Shown here: positions 44,701 through 53,880 of the stretch, one piece after another | How the letters are laid out: the number at the start of each line of letters is the position of its first letter | Position numbering within the stretch: position 1 is the first letter of the stretch | NCBI RefSeq assembly: GCF_002849855.1 | Contig: NZ_CP018616.1 | Location: forward strand, 620,001-684,000 | Length of the DNA stretch: 64,000 nucleotides | Reading direction: 5' to 3' | DNA from: Vibrio azureus | GTDB lineage: Bacteria; Pseudomonadota; Gammaproteobacteria; Enterobacterales; Vibrionaceae | The notes under the pieces: generated by a model | Seen by the model: only the letters and a program-made list of their open reading frames with translations | What the model was told of the DNA's origin: nothing | Database searches by the model: none | Position numbers and translations under genes: made by a program

Positions 44701-45656
44701 CTATTTGGGCAGAAACGACGCACAAGATGCAAGGTCTACGTGATAACCCAGCTTGTGCTGACCAAGAGTTTGAAGCGAAGAAAGACGATACCGATCCGGG
44801 TCTGAACGTGAAGCTAAGCTTCGATGTAAATGAAGACATCGCAGCGCCTTACATCGCTGGTTCTATGGTAAATACTGGCGCTAAGCCTAAGATGGCAATT
44901 CTGCGTGAGCAGGGTGTTAACTCTCACGTTGAGATGGCAGCAGCCTTTGACCGTGCTGGTTTTGAAGCAACTGATATTCACATGAGCGATATCCTTACTG
45001 GTCAAGCGGTTCTTGATGAGTACCACGGACTTGTTGCTTGTGGCGGTTTCTCTTACGGGGACGTATTGGGTGCCGGTGAAGGTTGGGCGAAGTCGATCCT
45101 CTTCAATGCACAAGCTCGTGAGCAGTTCCAAAGCTTCTTCAATCGTGACAATACCTTCTCTTTAGGGGTATGTAATGGTTGTCAGATGCTATCGAACCTA
45201 AAAGAACTGATTCCTGGCGCAGACTTATGGCCACGTTTTGTGCGTAATGAATCGGAGCGTTTTGAAGCGCGTTTCAGTCTTGTTGAAGTTCAGAAGTCGG
45301 ATTCCGTCTTCTTCGACGGTATGGCGGGTTCTCGTATGCCAATCGCGGTGTCTCACGGTGAAGGCCGTGTCGAAGTTCGTGACACTGACCACTTAGCGGC
45401 GCTTGAAGCTTCTGGAACGGTTGCTGTTCGTTACGTTGATAACCACGGTAATCCAACTCAGCAGTACCCGAATAACCCGAACGGTTCGCCAAATGCGATT
45501 ACAGGCCTGACAACTCAAGATGGTCGCGTGACGATCATGATGCCACACCCTGAGCGAGTATTCCGCACAGTGGCTAACTCATGGGCACCAGAAGGTTGGG
45601 GGGAAAATGGCGCTTGGATGCGTATGTTCCAAAACGCACGTAAGAACATCGGTTAA
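41733..45656 (+). CDS. purL: Phosphoribosylformylglycinamidine synthase PurL
   Basis: A 1307-residue large-type FGAM synthase, fourth step of purine synthesis (FGAR + Gln + ATP to FGAM). It begins [19 protein letters not shown], so the ATG at 41733 is chosen over one at 41682. The FGAMS/AIRS-like ATP domains contain [46 protein letters not shown] and [15 protein letters not shown]. The glutaminase domain has Cys in [10 protein letters not shown] and His/Glu in MPHPERVF. Expression should follow PurR. A large repeat array begins a few bases after the stop. Confidence 0.98.
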   Translation: MRILRGSPALSEFRVNKLLELCREQDLPVTDIYAEFMHFADLKSDLDAQQLEKLEKLLTYGPTIEEHEPQGTLLLVTPRPGTISPWSSKSTDIAINCGLDKIKRLERGTAFYITTSTPLSNAQLETLKTLVHDRMMEVVFTDLESAAALFTVAEPAPVAHVDILAGGRLALEEANVSLGLALAEDEIDYLVESFTKLGRNPNDIELMMFAQANSEHCRHKIFNADWTIDGVDQPKSLFKMIKNTFETTPDHVLSAYKDNAAVMTGSKVGRFFPDPKTRQYHYHHEDAHILMKVETHNHPTAISPWPGASTGSGGEIRDEGATGIGGKPKAGLVGFTTSNLRIPGFEQPWESDFGKPGRIVNALDIMLEGPLGGAAFNNEFGRPNLLGYFRTYEEKVTSHAGEEVRGYHKPIMIAGGMGNIRDEHVQKKEIPVGASLIVLGGPAMNIGLGGGAASSMASGQSAEDLDFASVQRENPEMERRCQEVIDRCWQLGEENPIAFIHDVGAGGISNALPELVDDGERGGKFQLRDVPNDEPGMSPLEIWCNESQERYVLAVAPENMAAFEAICKRERAPYAVVGVATEERHLTLEDAHFDNTPIDMPMDILLGKPPKMHREATTLKVESPAIVRDGIELNQAVDRVLRLPAVAEKTFLITIGDRSVTGLVARDQMVGPWQVPVANCAVTAASYDTYHGEAMSMGERTPVALLDFGASARLAVGESLTNIAATDIGDIKHIKLSANWMSPAGHPGEDAGLYEAVKAVGEELCPALGLTIPVGKDSMSMKTKWEENGESKEVTSPLSLVITAFARVEDVRKTVTPQLRCDKGETSLVLIDLGNGKNRLGATALAQVYKQLGDKPADVDNAEQLKGFFEAMQSLVLNDKLVAYHDKGDGGLFVTLAEMAFAGHCGVQANIADLIASEHGNDALAALFNEELGAVVQVKNDDLDAVLSTLAANGLEACSHVIGRVEQSDRFVITSGEEVLLERSRTELRTIWAETTHKMQGLRDNPACADQEFEAKKDDTDPGLNVKLSFDVNEDIAAPYIAGSMVNTGAKPKMAILREQGVNSHVEMAAAFDRAGFEATDIHMSDILTGQAVLDEYHGLVACGGFSYGDVLGAGEGWAKSILFNAQAREQFQSFFNRDNTFSLGVCNGCQMLSNLKELIPGADLWPRFVRNESERFEARFSLVEVQKSDSVFFDGMAGSRMPIAVSHGEGRVEVRDTDHLAALEASGTVAVRYVDNHGNPTQQYPNNPNGSPNAITGLTTQDGRVTIMMPHPERVFRTVANSWAPEGWGENGAWMRMFQNARKNIG

Positions 45657-45661
45657 TTGTT

Positions 45662-46372
45662 AGGGGATAGGTCCTAGGACCCTAAAACCGAGGATCTAGG
45701 TCCTAGGACCTAGATTCGCGCGTTGTTTGTTTTGTGGACTGGATTAGAGCTTAGGGATGTGGCTTGAATACGGAATACAGAGCGCTTCGCTTAGGAAGAA
45801 GGCCCTAGGACCCTAAAACCTAGGATCTAGGACCCTAGGACCTAGGACCTAGATTCGCGCGCGTTGTTTGTTTTGTGGACTGGATTAGAGCTTAGGGATG
45901 TGGCTTGAATACGGAATACAGAGCGCTTCGCTTAGAGGGAAGGTCCTAGGATCTAGGACCCTAGGACCCTAGGACCTAGATTCGTGCGCGCTGTTTGTTT
46001 TGTGGACCGGATTAGAGTTTAGGGATGTGGCTTGAATACAGAGCGCTTCGCTTAGGGGAAGGCCCTAAAACCTAGGACCCTAGGATCCTAGGCCTTAGGA
46101 CCTAGATTCGCGCGCGCTGTTTGTTTTGTGGACTGGATTAGAGCTTGGGGATGTGGCTTGAATACGGAATACAGAGCGCTTCGCTTAGAGGGAAGGTCCT
46201 AAAACCTAGGATCTAGGACCCTAGGACCTAGATTCGCGCGCGCTGTTTGCTTTGTGGACTGGATTAGAGCTTGGGGATGTGGCTGGATACGGAATACAGA
46301 GCGCTTCGCTTAGGAAGAAGGCCCTAGGACCCTAAAACCTAGGATCTAGGACCCTAGGAACTAGGACCTAAA
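45662..46372. repeat. Right CCTAGG array with five 126-bp minisatellite units
   Basis: Blocks of GGACCCTA/GGACCTA short repeats alternate with five copies of an 85-bp segment starting GATTCGCGCG and ending CGCTTCGCTTAG, at 45713, 45852, 45979, 46105 and 46231. Unit length is 126-139 bp and copies differ by a few bases. The short-repeat sense is the reverse complement of the array at 38429-38946. No ORF. Confidence 0.92.
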
Positions 46373-46525
46373 TAAAAAACTTGCAGCGTTTCGATTACTT
46401 TTGTGCTCTAATACCGCGCTTAACAAGGGATGGTCTTGAGCAACTCAGCATCGATGGAGTGAATCACGTTGACCGAATCCCTAATACAAGGTCAGCAGGC
46501 CCTAAATCCCTTAGGAATAAAGAAC

Positions 46526-46828
46526 ATGTCTAAAAATCCAAAATTTGCTATTCGAGTCACTGAAAAACGTAATGGTTGGAGCGCTGAGATCACTCGCCAA
46601 GTGACGTCACGTAAAACGGTCGTTTCAAAGCGTGAAACGGGTTTTGAGAGTGAAGAGAAAGCACAAGCTTGGGCTGAAAAAGAACTGGCGGGTTTCATTG
46701 AAAACCAAGTTGTTCGTAACGAACGTAAAGCAGTTCAACGTCAAGAGCGTGAAGCAGAGCAACTAGCGGCGAAATTACGTAAACAAGTGGAACGTAAAGC
46801 TCGCGAAGCAGAAGCGGATGACGAGTAA
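46526..46828 (+). CDS. DUF3622 domain protein
   Basis: A 100-residue basic, mostly helical protein resembling the vibrio DUF3622 family. The first 60 residues (FAIRVTEKRNGWSAEITRQVTSRKTVVSKRETGFESEEKAQAWAEKEL) form a compact beta-beta-alpha unit. The tail is a charged helix (ERKAVQRQEREAEQLAAKLRKQ) likely to form a coiled coil. Function unknown. The ATG at 46526 has AGGAA upstream; the in-frame start at 46469 adds 19 unsupported residues. Followed by a strong terminator. Confidence 0.75.
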   Translation: MSKNPKFAIRVTEKRNGWSAEITRQVTSRKTVVSKRETGFESEEKAQAWAEKELAGFIENQVVRNERKAVQRQEREAEQLAAKLRKQVERKAREAEADDE

Positions 46829-46865
46829 TCGAGGTCTTGCTCGGAGTTAGCGAGCAGTAATGACG

Positions 46866-46900
46866 AAAGGCAGCAAGGGGTTCCTTAAGCTGCCTTTTTT
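46866..46900 (+). terminator. Terminator of the DUF3622 gene
   Basis: AAAGGCAGC pairs with GCTGCCTTT, with an inner AAGG/CCTT pair. Six T follow. Confidence 0.9.
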
Positions 46901-47007
46901 GTATCTATACCTTTGTATCTCTTGCCAACGATTCGCGGCAAACGTGAGCTCGAAAATGAGTTCAAAAGATCATTTGCTAATAAGTCTGTTTCTCTTTAGA
47001 AACTGAA

Positions 47008-48078
47008 TTACGGAGTGACTTCGAGAGGGATTTGGCCCGTTGTGACCTGCTCAATATCCAGCTCAGTCAGCTCTTCGATGTAACTTTCTACCGTTTGTTC
47101 GACCATTTCATCATCTTGTTTGAAGTAAGCAAGGTGAAAAATAGCATCCCCTTCATTGACGAGTGGTAACGTTTGTTGGCCAATCACAATACCACCTTTG
47201 GGGGCAAGCAGCTCAACTTCATCATGACCGAGTGGAGAGCTGATGTAAGCGAGAGTTTCGCCTTCTTCAACTTTATCACCCAGGTTTACCACAGTTCGTA
47301 AAATGCCGTTACCGGGTGCACGAACCCAACTGGTCGATTTTGCGATGATCGGTGTTGGTAGTTTTTTACGGCTGGCGCGAAGCATGCCAATCGCTTGCAT
47401 CACACGTTGAACGCCTAATACCCCTGCGCTAATTGAGAGTGGATCAAAACGCAAAGCTTCACCCGCTTCGTAGGTAAGGACAGGGATATCACATTTTTCT
47501 GCCTCACTGCGCAGCGAGCCATCCCGCAGGGCGGAATCGACAATCACAGGGGTCGCAAAGGCTTTGGCAATACGTAACGTTTCTGGATTGCTTAAGTTAG
47601 CGCGAATCTGTGGCAAGTTGGTACGGTGAATTGCGCCAGTATGTAAATCTAGAATGTAGTCACAGCGTTTAGCTATATTATTGAAGAAGCCATGCGCCAT
47701 GCGAGAAGCTAAAGCACCTTTCTCACTACCAGGAAAACAGCGGTTAAGATCGCGACGATCGGGTAGGTAGCGAGACTTATGAATAAAACCAAAAACGTTA
47801 ACGATAGGTACAGCAATCACTGTCCCTTTGAGTTTTTTAGGGTCTAAAAGGTTGATCATTTGGCGTACGACTTCAACACCATTGAGCTCATCACCATGGA
47901 TGGCTGCATTGATCATTAATACCGGACCTGCTTGCTCTCCATGAATCACTTCTACAGGAATAGAAAGTGGTGAATGGGTGTAAAGTTGTGCTGCTTCAAA
48001 CTCGGTTTCTAAACGCTGTCCTGGTTGGATTTGATGTCCGAGTAACTCAAACACTTTGCTTTTTTTACTTCTGGCCAT
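47008..48078 (-). CDS. Succinylglutamate desuccinylase/aspartoacylase-family metallohydrolase
   Basis: A 356-residue M14-type zinc hydrolase. Zinc ligands are visible in AAIHGDELNG (His and Glu, about 59-62) and DLHTGAIHR (His about 146). DRRDLNRCFPG supplies the substrate-binding Arg/Asn pair. Glu in VLTYEAGEALRF is the likely catalytic base. A C-terminal beta domain follows with a biotinyl-like GILRTVVNLGDKVEEGETLAYISSPLG. Substrate unknown; such proteins in gamma-proteobacteria often pair with RimK-like ligases. It stands alone here. Confidence 0.85.
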   Translation of the reverse strand: MARSKKSKVFELLGHQIQPGQRLETEFEAAQLYTHSPLSIPVEVIHGEQAGPVLMINAAIHGDELNGVEVVRQMINLLDPKKLKGTVIAVPIVNVFGFIHKSRYLPDRRDLNRCFPGSEKGALASRMAHGFFNNIAKRCDYILDLHTGAIHRTNLPQIRANLSNPETLRIAKAFATPVIVDSALRDGSLRSEAEKCDIPVLTYEAGEALRFDPLSISAGVLGVQRVMQAIGMLRASRKKLPTPIIAKSTSWVRAPGNGILRTVVNLGDKVEEGETLAYISSPLGHDEVELLAPKGGIVIGQQTLPLVNEGDAIFHLAYFKQDDEMVEQTVESYIEELTELDIEQVTTGQIPLEVTP

Positions 48079-48423
48079 AACACATCTCTGTTAAATAAAA
48101 TCGTTCAATTTAAGTACCAACAATGTAGCAATAGCCATTCAATCGGACTAATCATTCTTCTTACTGTGACGAACAATATTTTTTATCGAGCTGGTCAATT
48201 TTTGGCCAATGATGGCTAGTTTGTAGCAAGAATGGGGTTGTTTTTGTAATAAATAAATAGAATTTCTCAGTTTTGATGGTGAATGCATATATAGCATGAA
48301 TGGTTGCCGATTTTTATTAAAAACAACGTTTTTTATTTTTTAGATTTTGACTTTTAACTCTGGTTTATATTGAGTAAGATGCGCCGAATTTTTGACCCTA
48401 GGTTATGCAAATGAGAGGCTCTA
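48079..48423. other. Gap between divergent metallohydrolase and DUF3332 genes
   Basis: AT-rich promoter region for two divergent genes. No repeats, hairpins or operators stand out. Confidence 0.5.
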
Positions 48424-48963
48424 ATGAATAAGGTAATGGCTAAAGTTGGCGTGTTGACTGCTGCAACGGTTGCACTGTCTGGCTGCGTTGGTAGTAATGC
48501 TGTCACAGGTTATGTGATGCAAGTGAACCTAAAAGCGGTAGATAATCGTTACGCTCGTGGTGGACTTAACATGCTGATGGCACCTATCTATGGTGTCGCT
48601 ATTGCAGCTGATTACATCGTGTTTAACTCTCTTGAGTTCTGGACGGGGAAAAACCCAATCAATGGTAAACCTCATATCTTTGATACCAAGATGGATACTT
48701 ACCTTGATATTAACCACAAGTTGGATAAATCTCTGACCACGGCTCCAGTTGGCCCTATTACAAATAACCGTATTATTGAAAAAGGCCAGATGCATCAGAT
48801 TGATGAAAGCACGGTGATGATGGACATTACTTACAACAATGGCGATAAAGCGACATTGATGGGTGTGCGTGAAGGTGAATTTGTGACTTATTACATTGAT
48901 GGTGAAGTGGTTGCACAAACATCGATAGATGAGTTAATGGCTTATAGCCAAAACCGAGTATAA
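48424..48963 (+). CDS. DUF3332 lipoprotein
   Basis: A 179-residue protein resembling the DUF3332 family, with an N-terminal hydrophobic signal and lipobox-like ALSGC (Cys21). After it come a segment with repeated hydrophobic residues (NMLMAPIYGVAIAADYIVFNSLEFWTG), which could touch the membrane, and a small beta-rich C-terminal domain. Function unknown. GAGAGG stands 7 nt before the ATG. It ends at a bidirectional terminator shared with pepD. Confidence 0.75.
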   Translation: MNKVMAKVGVLTAATVALSGCVGSNAVTGYVMQVNLKAVDNRYARGGLNMLMAPIYGVAIAADYIVFNSLEFWTGKNPINGKPHIFDTKMDTYLDINHKLDKSLTTAPVGPITNNRIIEKGQMHQIDESTVMMDITYNNGDKATLMGVREGEFVTYYIDGEVVAQTSIDELMAYSQNRV

Positions 48964-48981
48964 ATTCTGACTCAAACAAGA

Positions 48982-49010
48982 AAGGGGCACAGACAGTGCC
49001 CCTTGTGTTT
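48982..49010. terminator. Bidirectional terminator of the DUF3332 gene and pepD
   Basis: A 9-bp perfect stem AAGGGGCAC/GTGCCCCTT with a 5-nt loop lies between the two convergent genes. Confidence 0.85.
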
Positions 49011-49053
49011 TAGCGTTCGTTTTAGCTTTCTCGCCATTAGGCTATTTTGCTAA

Positions 49054-50526
49054 TTAGGCTTTTTCAGGGATAGCTTCTAGTAGAGCAACCATTTGATCCC
49101 AGAAAAGTTGAACAGTATCAATTTTCACTTTTTCATCTGGTGAATGAGGGAATTTAATGGTTGGTCCAAAAGAGACCATATCCATATTTGGGTAAGGTTC
49201 TTTAAATAAGCCACATTCAAGGCCCGCATGGATCACCATAATGTTTGGCTTGTGGCCGTAAATGCCTTCATACATATCACGGAAGATCGCCATGATCTCT
49301 GAATCCGCATCAGGTTTCCAGCCCGGATAAGCACCAGAAAACTCAATGCTTGCACCTGCTAGCTCTGCTACTGAATGAAGCATGCTTTCTACTTGACTAC
49401 GGCCAGAATCAATCAATGAACGAACAAGGCACAGGACTGTGACTTTGTTTTCTTCCGTGGTAATCACACCTACATTGAGCGATGTTTCAACCACGCCTTC
49501 TATTTCGTCACTCATGCGCATCACACCATTTGGACAAGCATTGAGTGCGGCAATGAAGCGTTGTTGATCGGCTACTGCAAACACCTTCGCATCGGTAGTC
49601 ATTGCTTCGTTGAAGGTGACAATGTTGGTTTCTACTTTACCAAGTTCTGCCGTTAAAAGTGCTGTGTAGTTTTGGAACAGCTCGGCTAATTTAGCTTGAT
49701 TTTCTTGTGGAAGAGCAACAGTAACAAATGCTTCACGCGGTATAGCATTACGCAGGCTACCACCACGGAATTCGATAAGACGCAGATCTAATTCTTGGGC
49801 ATGTCCAGCTAAGAAACGACCAATCAGCTTATTTGCGTTTCCACGGCCCGTATGGATGTCACATCCTGAGTGACCGCCTTTTAAACCTTTTAGAGTGAGT
49901 TGACGAGTAACAAAACCTGCAGGAAGTGAATCGCGAGTAATATCGAATGTCATTTCACCATCGATACCACCAGCACAACCCATGTAGACTTCACCTTCTT
50001 GCTCGGAATCGGTATTCAGAAGTATGTCGCCTTCTAACCAGCCTGGTTCCAGACCAAATGCACCTGTCATACCCGCTTCTTCGTCAATCGTTAGCAAGAC
50101 TTCAATTGGGCCGTGTTTGATGTCATTAGAAGCAAGTACAGCAAGACAAGATGCCATACCCATGCCGTTGTCGGCACCTAACGTGGTTCCTTTTGCTGTT
50201 ACCCATTCACCATCGATGTAAGGTTGAATTGGGTCTTTGGTAAAATCGTGATCCGTATCTTCATTTTTTTGCGGCACCATATCGATGTGCGCTTGAAGTA
50301 CAACGCCTTTTTTATTTTCCATGCCTGGCGTTGCTGGTTTTTTAATGAATACGTTGCCCGTAGGGTCACGTCGTACATCAAAACCTTGTTCCGTTGCCCA
50401 GTTAACGATGTACTGTGCAAGCGCTTCTTCATGCTTTGATGGGTGAGGAATAGAACAGATTTTATCGAAGAACTGCCAAAGGGGAGTTGGGGATAACGCA
50501 CTGATCTCAGAATGGAATTCAGACAC
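49054..50526 (-). CDS. pepD: Cytosol nonspecific dipeptidase PepD
   Basis: A 490-residue M20-family zinc dipeptidase (aminoacyl-histidine dipeptidase). Motifs: LQAHIDMVPQ (first zinc His and the base-orienting Asp), TTLGADNGMGMA (bridging Asp), TIDEEAGMTGA (catalytic Glu pair), and late VIHAGLECGLF. Length is close to E. coli PepD (485). It is divergent from the small gene at 51007; in E. coli pepD and gpt are neighbours, as roughly here. Confidence 0.95.
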   Translation of the reverse strand: MSEFHSEISALSPTPLWQFFDKICSIPHPSKHEEALAQYIVNWATEQGFDVRRDPTGNVFIKKPATPGMENKKGVVLQAHIDMVPQKNEDTDHDFTKDPIQPYIDGEWVTAKGTTLGADNGMGMASCLAVLASNDIKHGPIEVLLTIDEEAGMTGAFGLEPGWLEGDILLNTDSEQEGEVYMGCAGGIDGEMTFDITRDSLPAGFVTRQLTLKGLKGGHSGCDIHTGRGNANKLIGRFLAGHAQELDLRLIEFRGGSLRNAIPREAFVTVALPQENQAKLAELFQNYTALLTAELGKVETNIVTFNEAMTTDAKVFAVADQQRFIAALNACPNGVMRMSDEIEGVVETSLNVGVITTEENKVTVLCLVRSLIDSGRSQVESMLHSVAELAGASIEFSGAYPGWKPDADSEIMAIFRDMYEGIYGHKPNIMVIHAGLECGLFKEPYPNMDMVSFGPTIKFPHSPDEKVKIDTVQLFWDQMVALLEAIPEKA

Positions 50527-51006
50527 AGAAGACTCCTTTTTATGTGTTTTGCCAAATGCAATCCCTAGTCATTATGGGGATATCAGCATTAAATGCGGCG
50601 AATTTTACGCTTTAGATGACATCCAGCATACCATTAGTTGGTCTTGGCGAGTAGTCGTTGCTCTAAGCGAATAGCTTTGTCAAAAAGTGATTGTCAACTA
50701 AATGAGCTTAATGTCAATAATGGTAATTTATAGTGAAACAAGAAATGTCAATTAAGATCTGGTTGCATATGGCTTGTGTAGTTTTATTACAGCTATGAGG
50801 GTGGGGTTAGTCAGTTTTTGATTTATTTTTGTGATTTAAGTCACTTTATCTTGTAAATAAATTTCCTAATGTTATATTGATAACACACTTTATGATGATG
50901 AAATGATTAAAGTAACAAATGCTCAAAGGATGAGTCCGTTTATCGCCTCCAAGGAACCGAGAAATCAACCCAATTAACACAATGAATTGATTTAAAGGTG
51001 ATGTTT
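50527..51006. other. Gap upstream of pepD and of a small gene
   Basis: The promoter of pepD lies at its left end. TTGTAA (50852-50857), 16 bp and TATATT (50874-50879) form a plausible promoter for the 28-codon gene at 51007. The remainder is AT-rich without further structure that I can see. Confidence 0.5.
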
Positions 51007-51093
51007 ATGAAAGGTTTACCAAGTGCAATGTTCTGGAATTACGATTCAATTTTTACCAGTAACTTTGCTTACCCAACAAGCTTTGGTTACTAA
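51007..51093 (+). CDS. Candidate 28-residue small protein gene
   Basis: A short ORF of 28 codons with a good ribosome site (AAAGGTG, 8 nt spacing) behind a sigma-70-like promoter at 50852-50879, and followed 100 nt later by a strong terminator. The peptide is aromatic-rich (MKGLPSAMFW-NYDSIFTSNF-AYPTSFGY), neither a membrane helix nor a run of one amino acid as in attenuation leaders. The transcript of about 335 nt would be self-contained. It could be a small protein or a dual-function small RNA. I do not recognise it. Confidence 0.5.
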   Translation: MKGLPSAMFWNYDSIFTSNFAYPTSFGY

Positions 51094-51192
51094 TTGAAGT
51101 CAAAGCATGTGACTTGAACAGATTGTTCACCCCATAAATTGGAATTTCTAATCAGTTTCTACTGCTAGTCAGTTTCTGCTGAAATAATTCGC

Positions 51193-51221
51193 CGCCACTC
51201 ATCGTTGAGTGGCGTTTTTTT
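51193..51221 (+). terminator. Terminator of the small gene
   Basis: An 8-bp perfect stem CGCCACTC/GAGTGGCG with a 6-nt loop, followed by seven T. Confidence 0.92.
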
Positions 51222-51756
51222 ATCTATCTTATTCTTAATACTGCTATCTTTTTCAACATTTCTATCTTTCCTCAATGCTCTAATTTTTATACTCATACTC
51301 TATTTCCATGTTGTCTGACGTAAGATTTTAGCTTGGTGAAGCGCCTGAAAAAGACGTTTCGTTGAGTTCAGCATCTGAGGTGATTTGGGGATATCCCCCC
51401 TTAATTATCTTGCTAAAGTCGTGATATTGCAGATGTTTAGAAAGAATAATAAGGCAGTTTATTAAAGCTCTCTTTTGTACAGGAACTGATAGCATAATAG
51501 GCTGTTTTGGGTTTGAAAGTTTAAAACATTGATTGTTTTTCACTCATGGGGCTATGTTGGTGTTTTTGTTATTAGTTGTTGTTAATTAAAGGGATTTTTA
51601 TTTATATCTTTTCTTTTTTCTTGTTTGTCAATCTTATTTGAGGAAAAAATCTAGCTTAGATAAAAATTCTATCTGGAATTTGTGATTTGATAACTTTATA
51701 ATTGCGGCCAATCGATTACGCAACCGTTTAATTTTTACCTTTTACAGGATTCGAAC
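51222..51756. other. Gap upstream of the purine permease
   Basis: It contains a GGGGATATCCCC palindrome near 51387, AT-rich sequence and the promoter of the permease at about 51674-51702. A 71-codon minus-strand ORF here has no support. Confidence 0.5.
51718..51733 (+). promoter_or_regulatory. PurR-like box at the purine permease promoter
   Basis: ACGCAACCGTTTAATT matches the PurR consensus at 12 of 16 positions. It lies 15 bp after a TATAAT (51697-51702), so it would overlap the start of transcription. Confidence 0.6.
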
Positions 51757-53046
51757 ATGCTCGAAAGGCTTTTTAAACTTAGTGAGAATGGCACCAATGT
51801 GCGCACTGAGATCATCGCAGGTATTACTACCTTCCTAACTATGGCTTACATTATTTTTGTAAACCCAGCCATCCTTGCTGACACGGGTATGGATCGCGGT
51901 GCCGTTTTTGTTGCGACCTGTCTTGCTGCGGCTATTGGCTGTTTTATCATGGGGCTCGTCGCTAATTACCCAATTGCTCAAGCGCCGGGTATGGGGTTGA
52001 ATGCTTTCTTTACCTATTCGGTTGTATTAGGCATGGGCTATACATGGCAAGTTGCATTGGCGGCTGTTTTTGTGTCTGGTGTCCTATTTATCTTTCTGAG
52101 TGTGTTCAAAATTCGTGAGTGGATCATTAATTCGATCCCACTTTCTTTGCGTACTGGTATCACAGCAGGTATCGGCCTATTTCTTGCCTTTATTGCTCTT
52201 AAAAATGCTGGCGTGGTTGTCGATAACCCAGCGACCCTAGTTTCAATGGGCAATATCACTTCACTGCAATCTGTCCTTGCTGCGCTGGGCTTTTTCTTGA
52301 CGATTGCTTTAGTTCATCGCGGTGTGAAAGGGGCGGTGATGATCGCTATCCTAGCGGTGACGATTCTGGCGCTTATTTTTGGTGACGTACAGTGGGCTGG
52401 AGTGATGTCAATGCCGCCAAGCATTGCGCCAACTTTCATGCAATTAGACTTTTCTGGTCTCTTTGAAGTGGGGATGATTTCGGTTGTATTTGCTTTCTTA
52501 TTCGTCGATTTATTTGATACTGCAGGTACGTTGGTTGGCGTCTCACAAAAAGCAGGCCTGACGGATGAGAAAGGCAATATTCCTCGTTTGAATAAAGCAC
52601 TTCTTGCTGACTCAACGGCAACTTCTGTCGGTGCAGTACTAGGGACGTCAAACACCACTTCTTATATCGAAAGCGTTTCTGGTGTGGCTGCTGGTGGTCG
52701 AACGGGTCTTACTGCGGTTGTTGTTGGCGTTCTCTTCTTACTGGCGCTACTGTTTTCTCCTCTTGCGGGTATGATTCCAGCTTATGCGACATCAGGTGCA
52801 TTATTCTACGTTGCTATTTTGATGTTATCGGGCCTCGTTTCTGTCGATTGGCGTGATCTCACTGAAGCGGCTCCAGTGGTCGTCACTTGTTTGGTCATGC
52901 CACTGACTTTCTCGATTGCAGAAGGTATCTCTTTAGGCTTTATCGCTTATGCTGCGATTAAACTGTTAAGTGGTAAAGGGCGTGATGTTTCGCTAAGTGT
53001 TTGGCTAATGGCCGCTATCTTTATTATTAAGTACATCTTTGGTTAA
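51757..53046 (+). CDS. NCS2-family purine permease (AzgA-like)
   Basis: A 429-residue inner-membrane permease with about 12-14 helices, importing adenine, guanine or hypoxanthine. The opening TEIIAGITTFLTMAYIIFVNP and the segment PGMGLNAFF belong to the AzgA/GhxP-PurP group, and DLFDTAGTLVGV with GTSNTTSYIES are its substrate-site motifs. The exact base cannot be told. The PurR-like box and the neighbouring gpt gene point to purine salvage. Confidence 0.9.
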   Translation: MLERLFKLSENGTNVRTEIIAGITTFLTMAYIIFVNPAILADTGMDRGAVFVATCLAAAIGCFIMGLVANYPIAQAPGMGLNAFFTYSVVLGMGYTWQVALAAVFVSGVLFIFLSVFKIREWIINSIPLSLRTGITAGIGLFLAFIALKNAGVVVDNPATLVSMGNITSLQSVLAALGFFLTIALVHRGVKGAVMIAILAVTILALIFGDVQWAGVMSMPPSIAPTFMQLDFSGLFEVGMISVVFAFLFVDLFDTAGTLVGVSQKAGLTDEKGNIPRLNKALLADSTATSVGAVLGTSNTTSYIESVSGVAAGGRTGLTAVVVGVLFLLALLFSPLAGMIPAYATSGALFYVAILMLSGLVSVDWRDLTEAAPVVVTCLVMPLTFSIAEGISLGFIAYAAIKLLSGKGRDVSLSVWLMAAIFIIKYIFG

Positions 53047-53233
53047 TTTGAAATTAATAATCGATGTGAGTGAAGGCTTACATCGGTTTTGTTTTTTGGA
53101 TTTGTGTGATTTATCCAGCAATTTAGCTTCTTTTATTTGATGGCTATGTAACTGTGAGAGGCAAAGTGCTTGAACTTTGATATCAACCAGCAGTTTCGGT
53201 ACAATCGCTGGCTAAGCAGCTCTAAATTCCAGT

Positions 53234-53297
53234 CTCCTCAATGAGTAACAAAATGGTCCACTGCGTATTTGCATGGTCATTTTGGTGTGAGGAGGTG
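53234..53297 (+). promoter_or_regulatory. Leader hairpin that hides a strong ribosome site before gpt
   Basis: CTCCTCA (53234-53240) pairs with TGAGGAG (53288-53294), and AAAATG (53250) pairs with CATTTT (53278). The right arm contains the perfect Shine-Dalgarno GGAGGTG. When folded, the site serving the mini-ORF at 53303 would be closed. Confidence 0.5.
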
Positions 53298-53302
53298 AAT
53301 AC

Positions 53303-53323
53303 TTGAAATTATTAGGTTATTAA
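53303..53323 (+). CDS. Candidate TTG-started leader mini-ORF of gpt
   Basis: TTG AAA TTA TTA GGT TAT TAA encodes MKLLGY. It starts 7 nt after GGAGG and stops one base before the gpt ATG, which itself has only a weak ribosome site (TTAGG). Coupled translation of gpt from this mini-ORF would explain the arrangement. This is an inference from sequence only. Confidence 0.35.
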   Translation: MKLLGY

Positions 53324-53324
53324 A

Positions 53325-53789
53325 ATGAGTCAGAAATTCATTATCACTTGGGACGCGATGCAGACTTACTGCCGTGAATTGGCTGAAAAACAAATGCCAG
53401 CTGAGCAATGGAAAGGCATTTGGGCTGTGAGCCGAGGTGGTCTAGTTCCTGGAGCGATATTAGCACGTGAACTTGGCATTCGTTACGTCGATACTATCTG
53501 TATCTCTAGCTACGACCATGATCACCAGCGTGATATGAGCGTATTAAAAGCACCAGAAGGTGATGGTGAAGGTTACTTGATCATTGAAGACCTTGTTGAT
53601 AGCGGCGACACGGCGCGTAAATTGCGTGAGATGTACCCGAAAGCAAAACTTATCGCGGTATGTGCTAAACCATCGGGTAAAGAGCTTCTGGATGACTACG
53701 TGGTCGATATTGCTCAAGAAACATGGATTGAGCAACCTTGGGACATGTCGATTCAGTATGTCGAGCCAGTAAATCGCAAGCGAAAATAA
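53325..53789 (+). CDS. gpt: Xanthine-guanine phosphoribosyltransferase
   Basis: A 154-residue type I PRTase for purine salvage (xanthine, guanine and hypoxanthine to their nucleotides). The PRPP-binding motif [16 protein letters not shown] (about 86-101) is complete, and [15 protein letters not shown] and the late ETWIEQPWD are also typical of Gpt. Length is close to the E. coli protein (152). It lies upstream of frsA, as in E. coli. Confidence 0.96.
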   Translation: MSQKFIITWDAMQTYCRELAEKQMPAEQWKGIWAVSRGGLVPGAILARELGIRYVDTICISSYDHDHQRDMSVLKAPEGDGEGYLIIEDLVDSGDTARKLREMYPKAKLIAVCAKPSGKELLDDYVVDIAQETWIEQPWDMSIQYVEPVNRKRK

Positions 53790-53812
53790 GTTTGCACAAA
53801 AAATCTTGAGAA

Positions 53813-53839
53813 ATACCCCGTTATCGGGGTATTTTTTTT
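53813..53839 (+). terminator. gpt terminator
   Basis: An 8-bp stem ATACCCCG/CGGGGTAT with a 4-nt loop, followed by seven T. Confidence 0.95.
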
Positions 53840-53880
53840 ATTATTATTATCGCTATTGCTACTTGCCTGGAATCCTCCTT

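Noticed and set aside
51328..51543. Minus-strand ORF of 71 codons
   Set aside because: No ribosome site, no recognisable domain, and composition like the surrounding AT-rich intergenic DNA.
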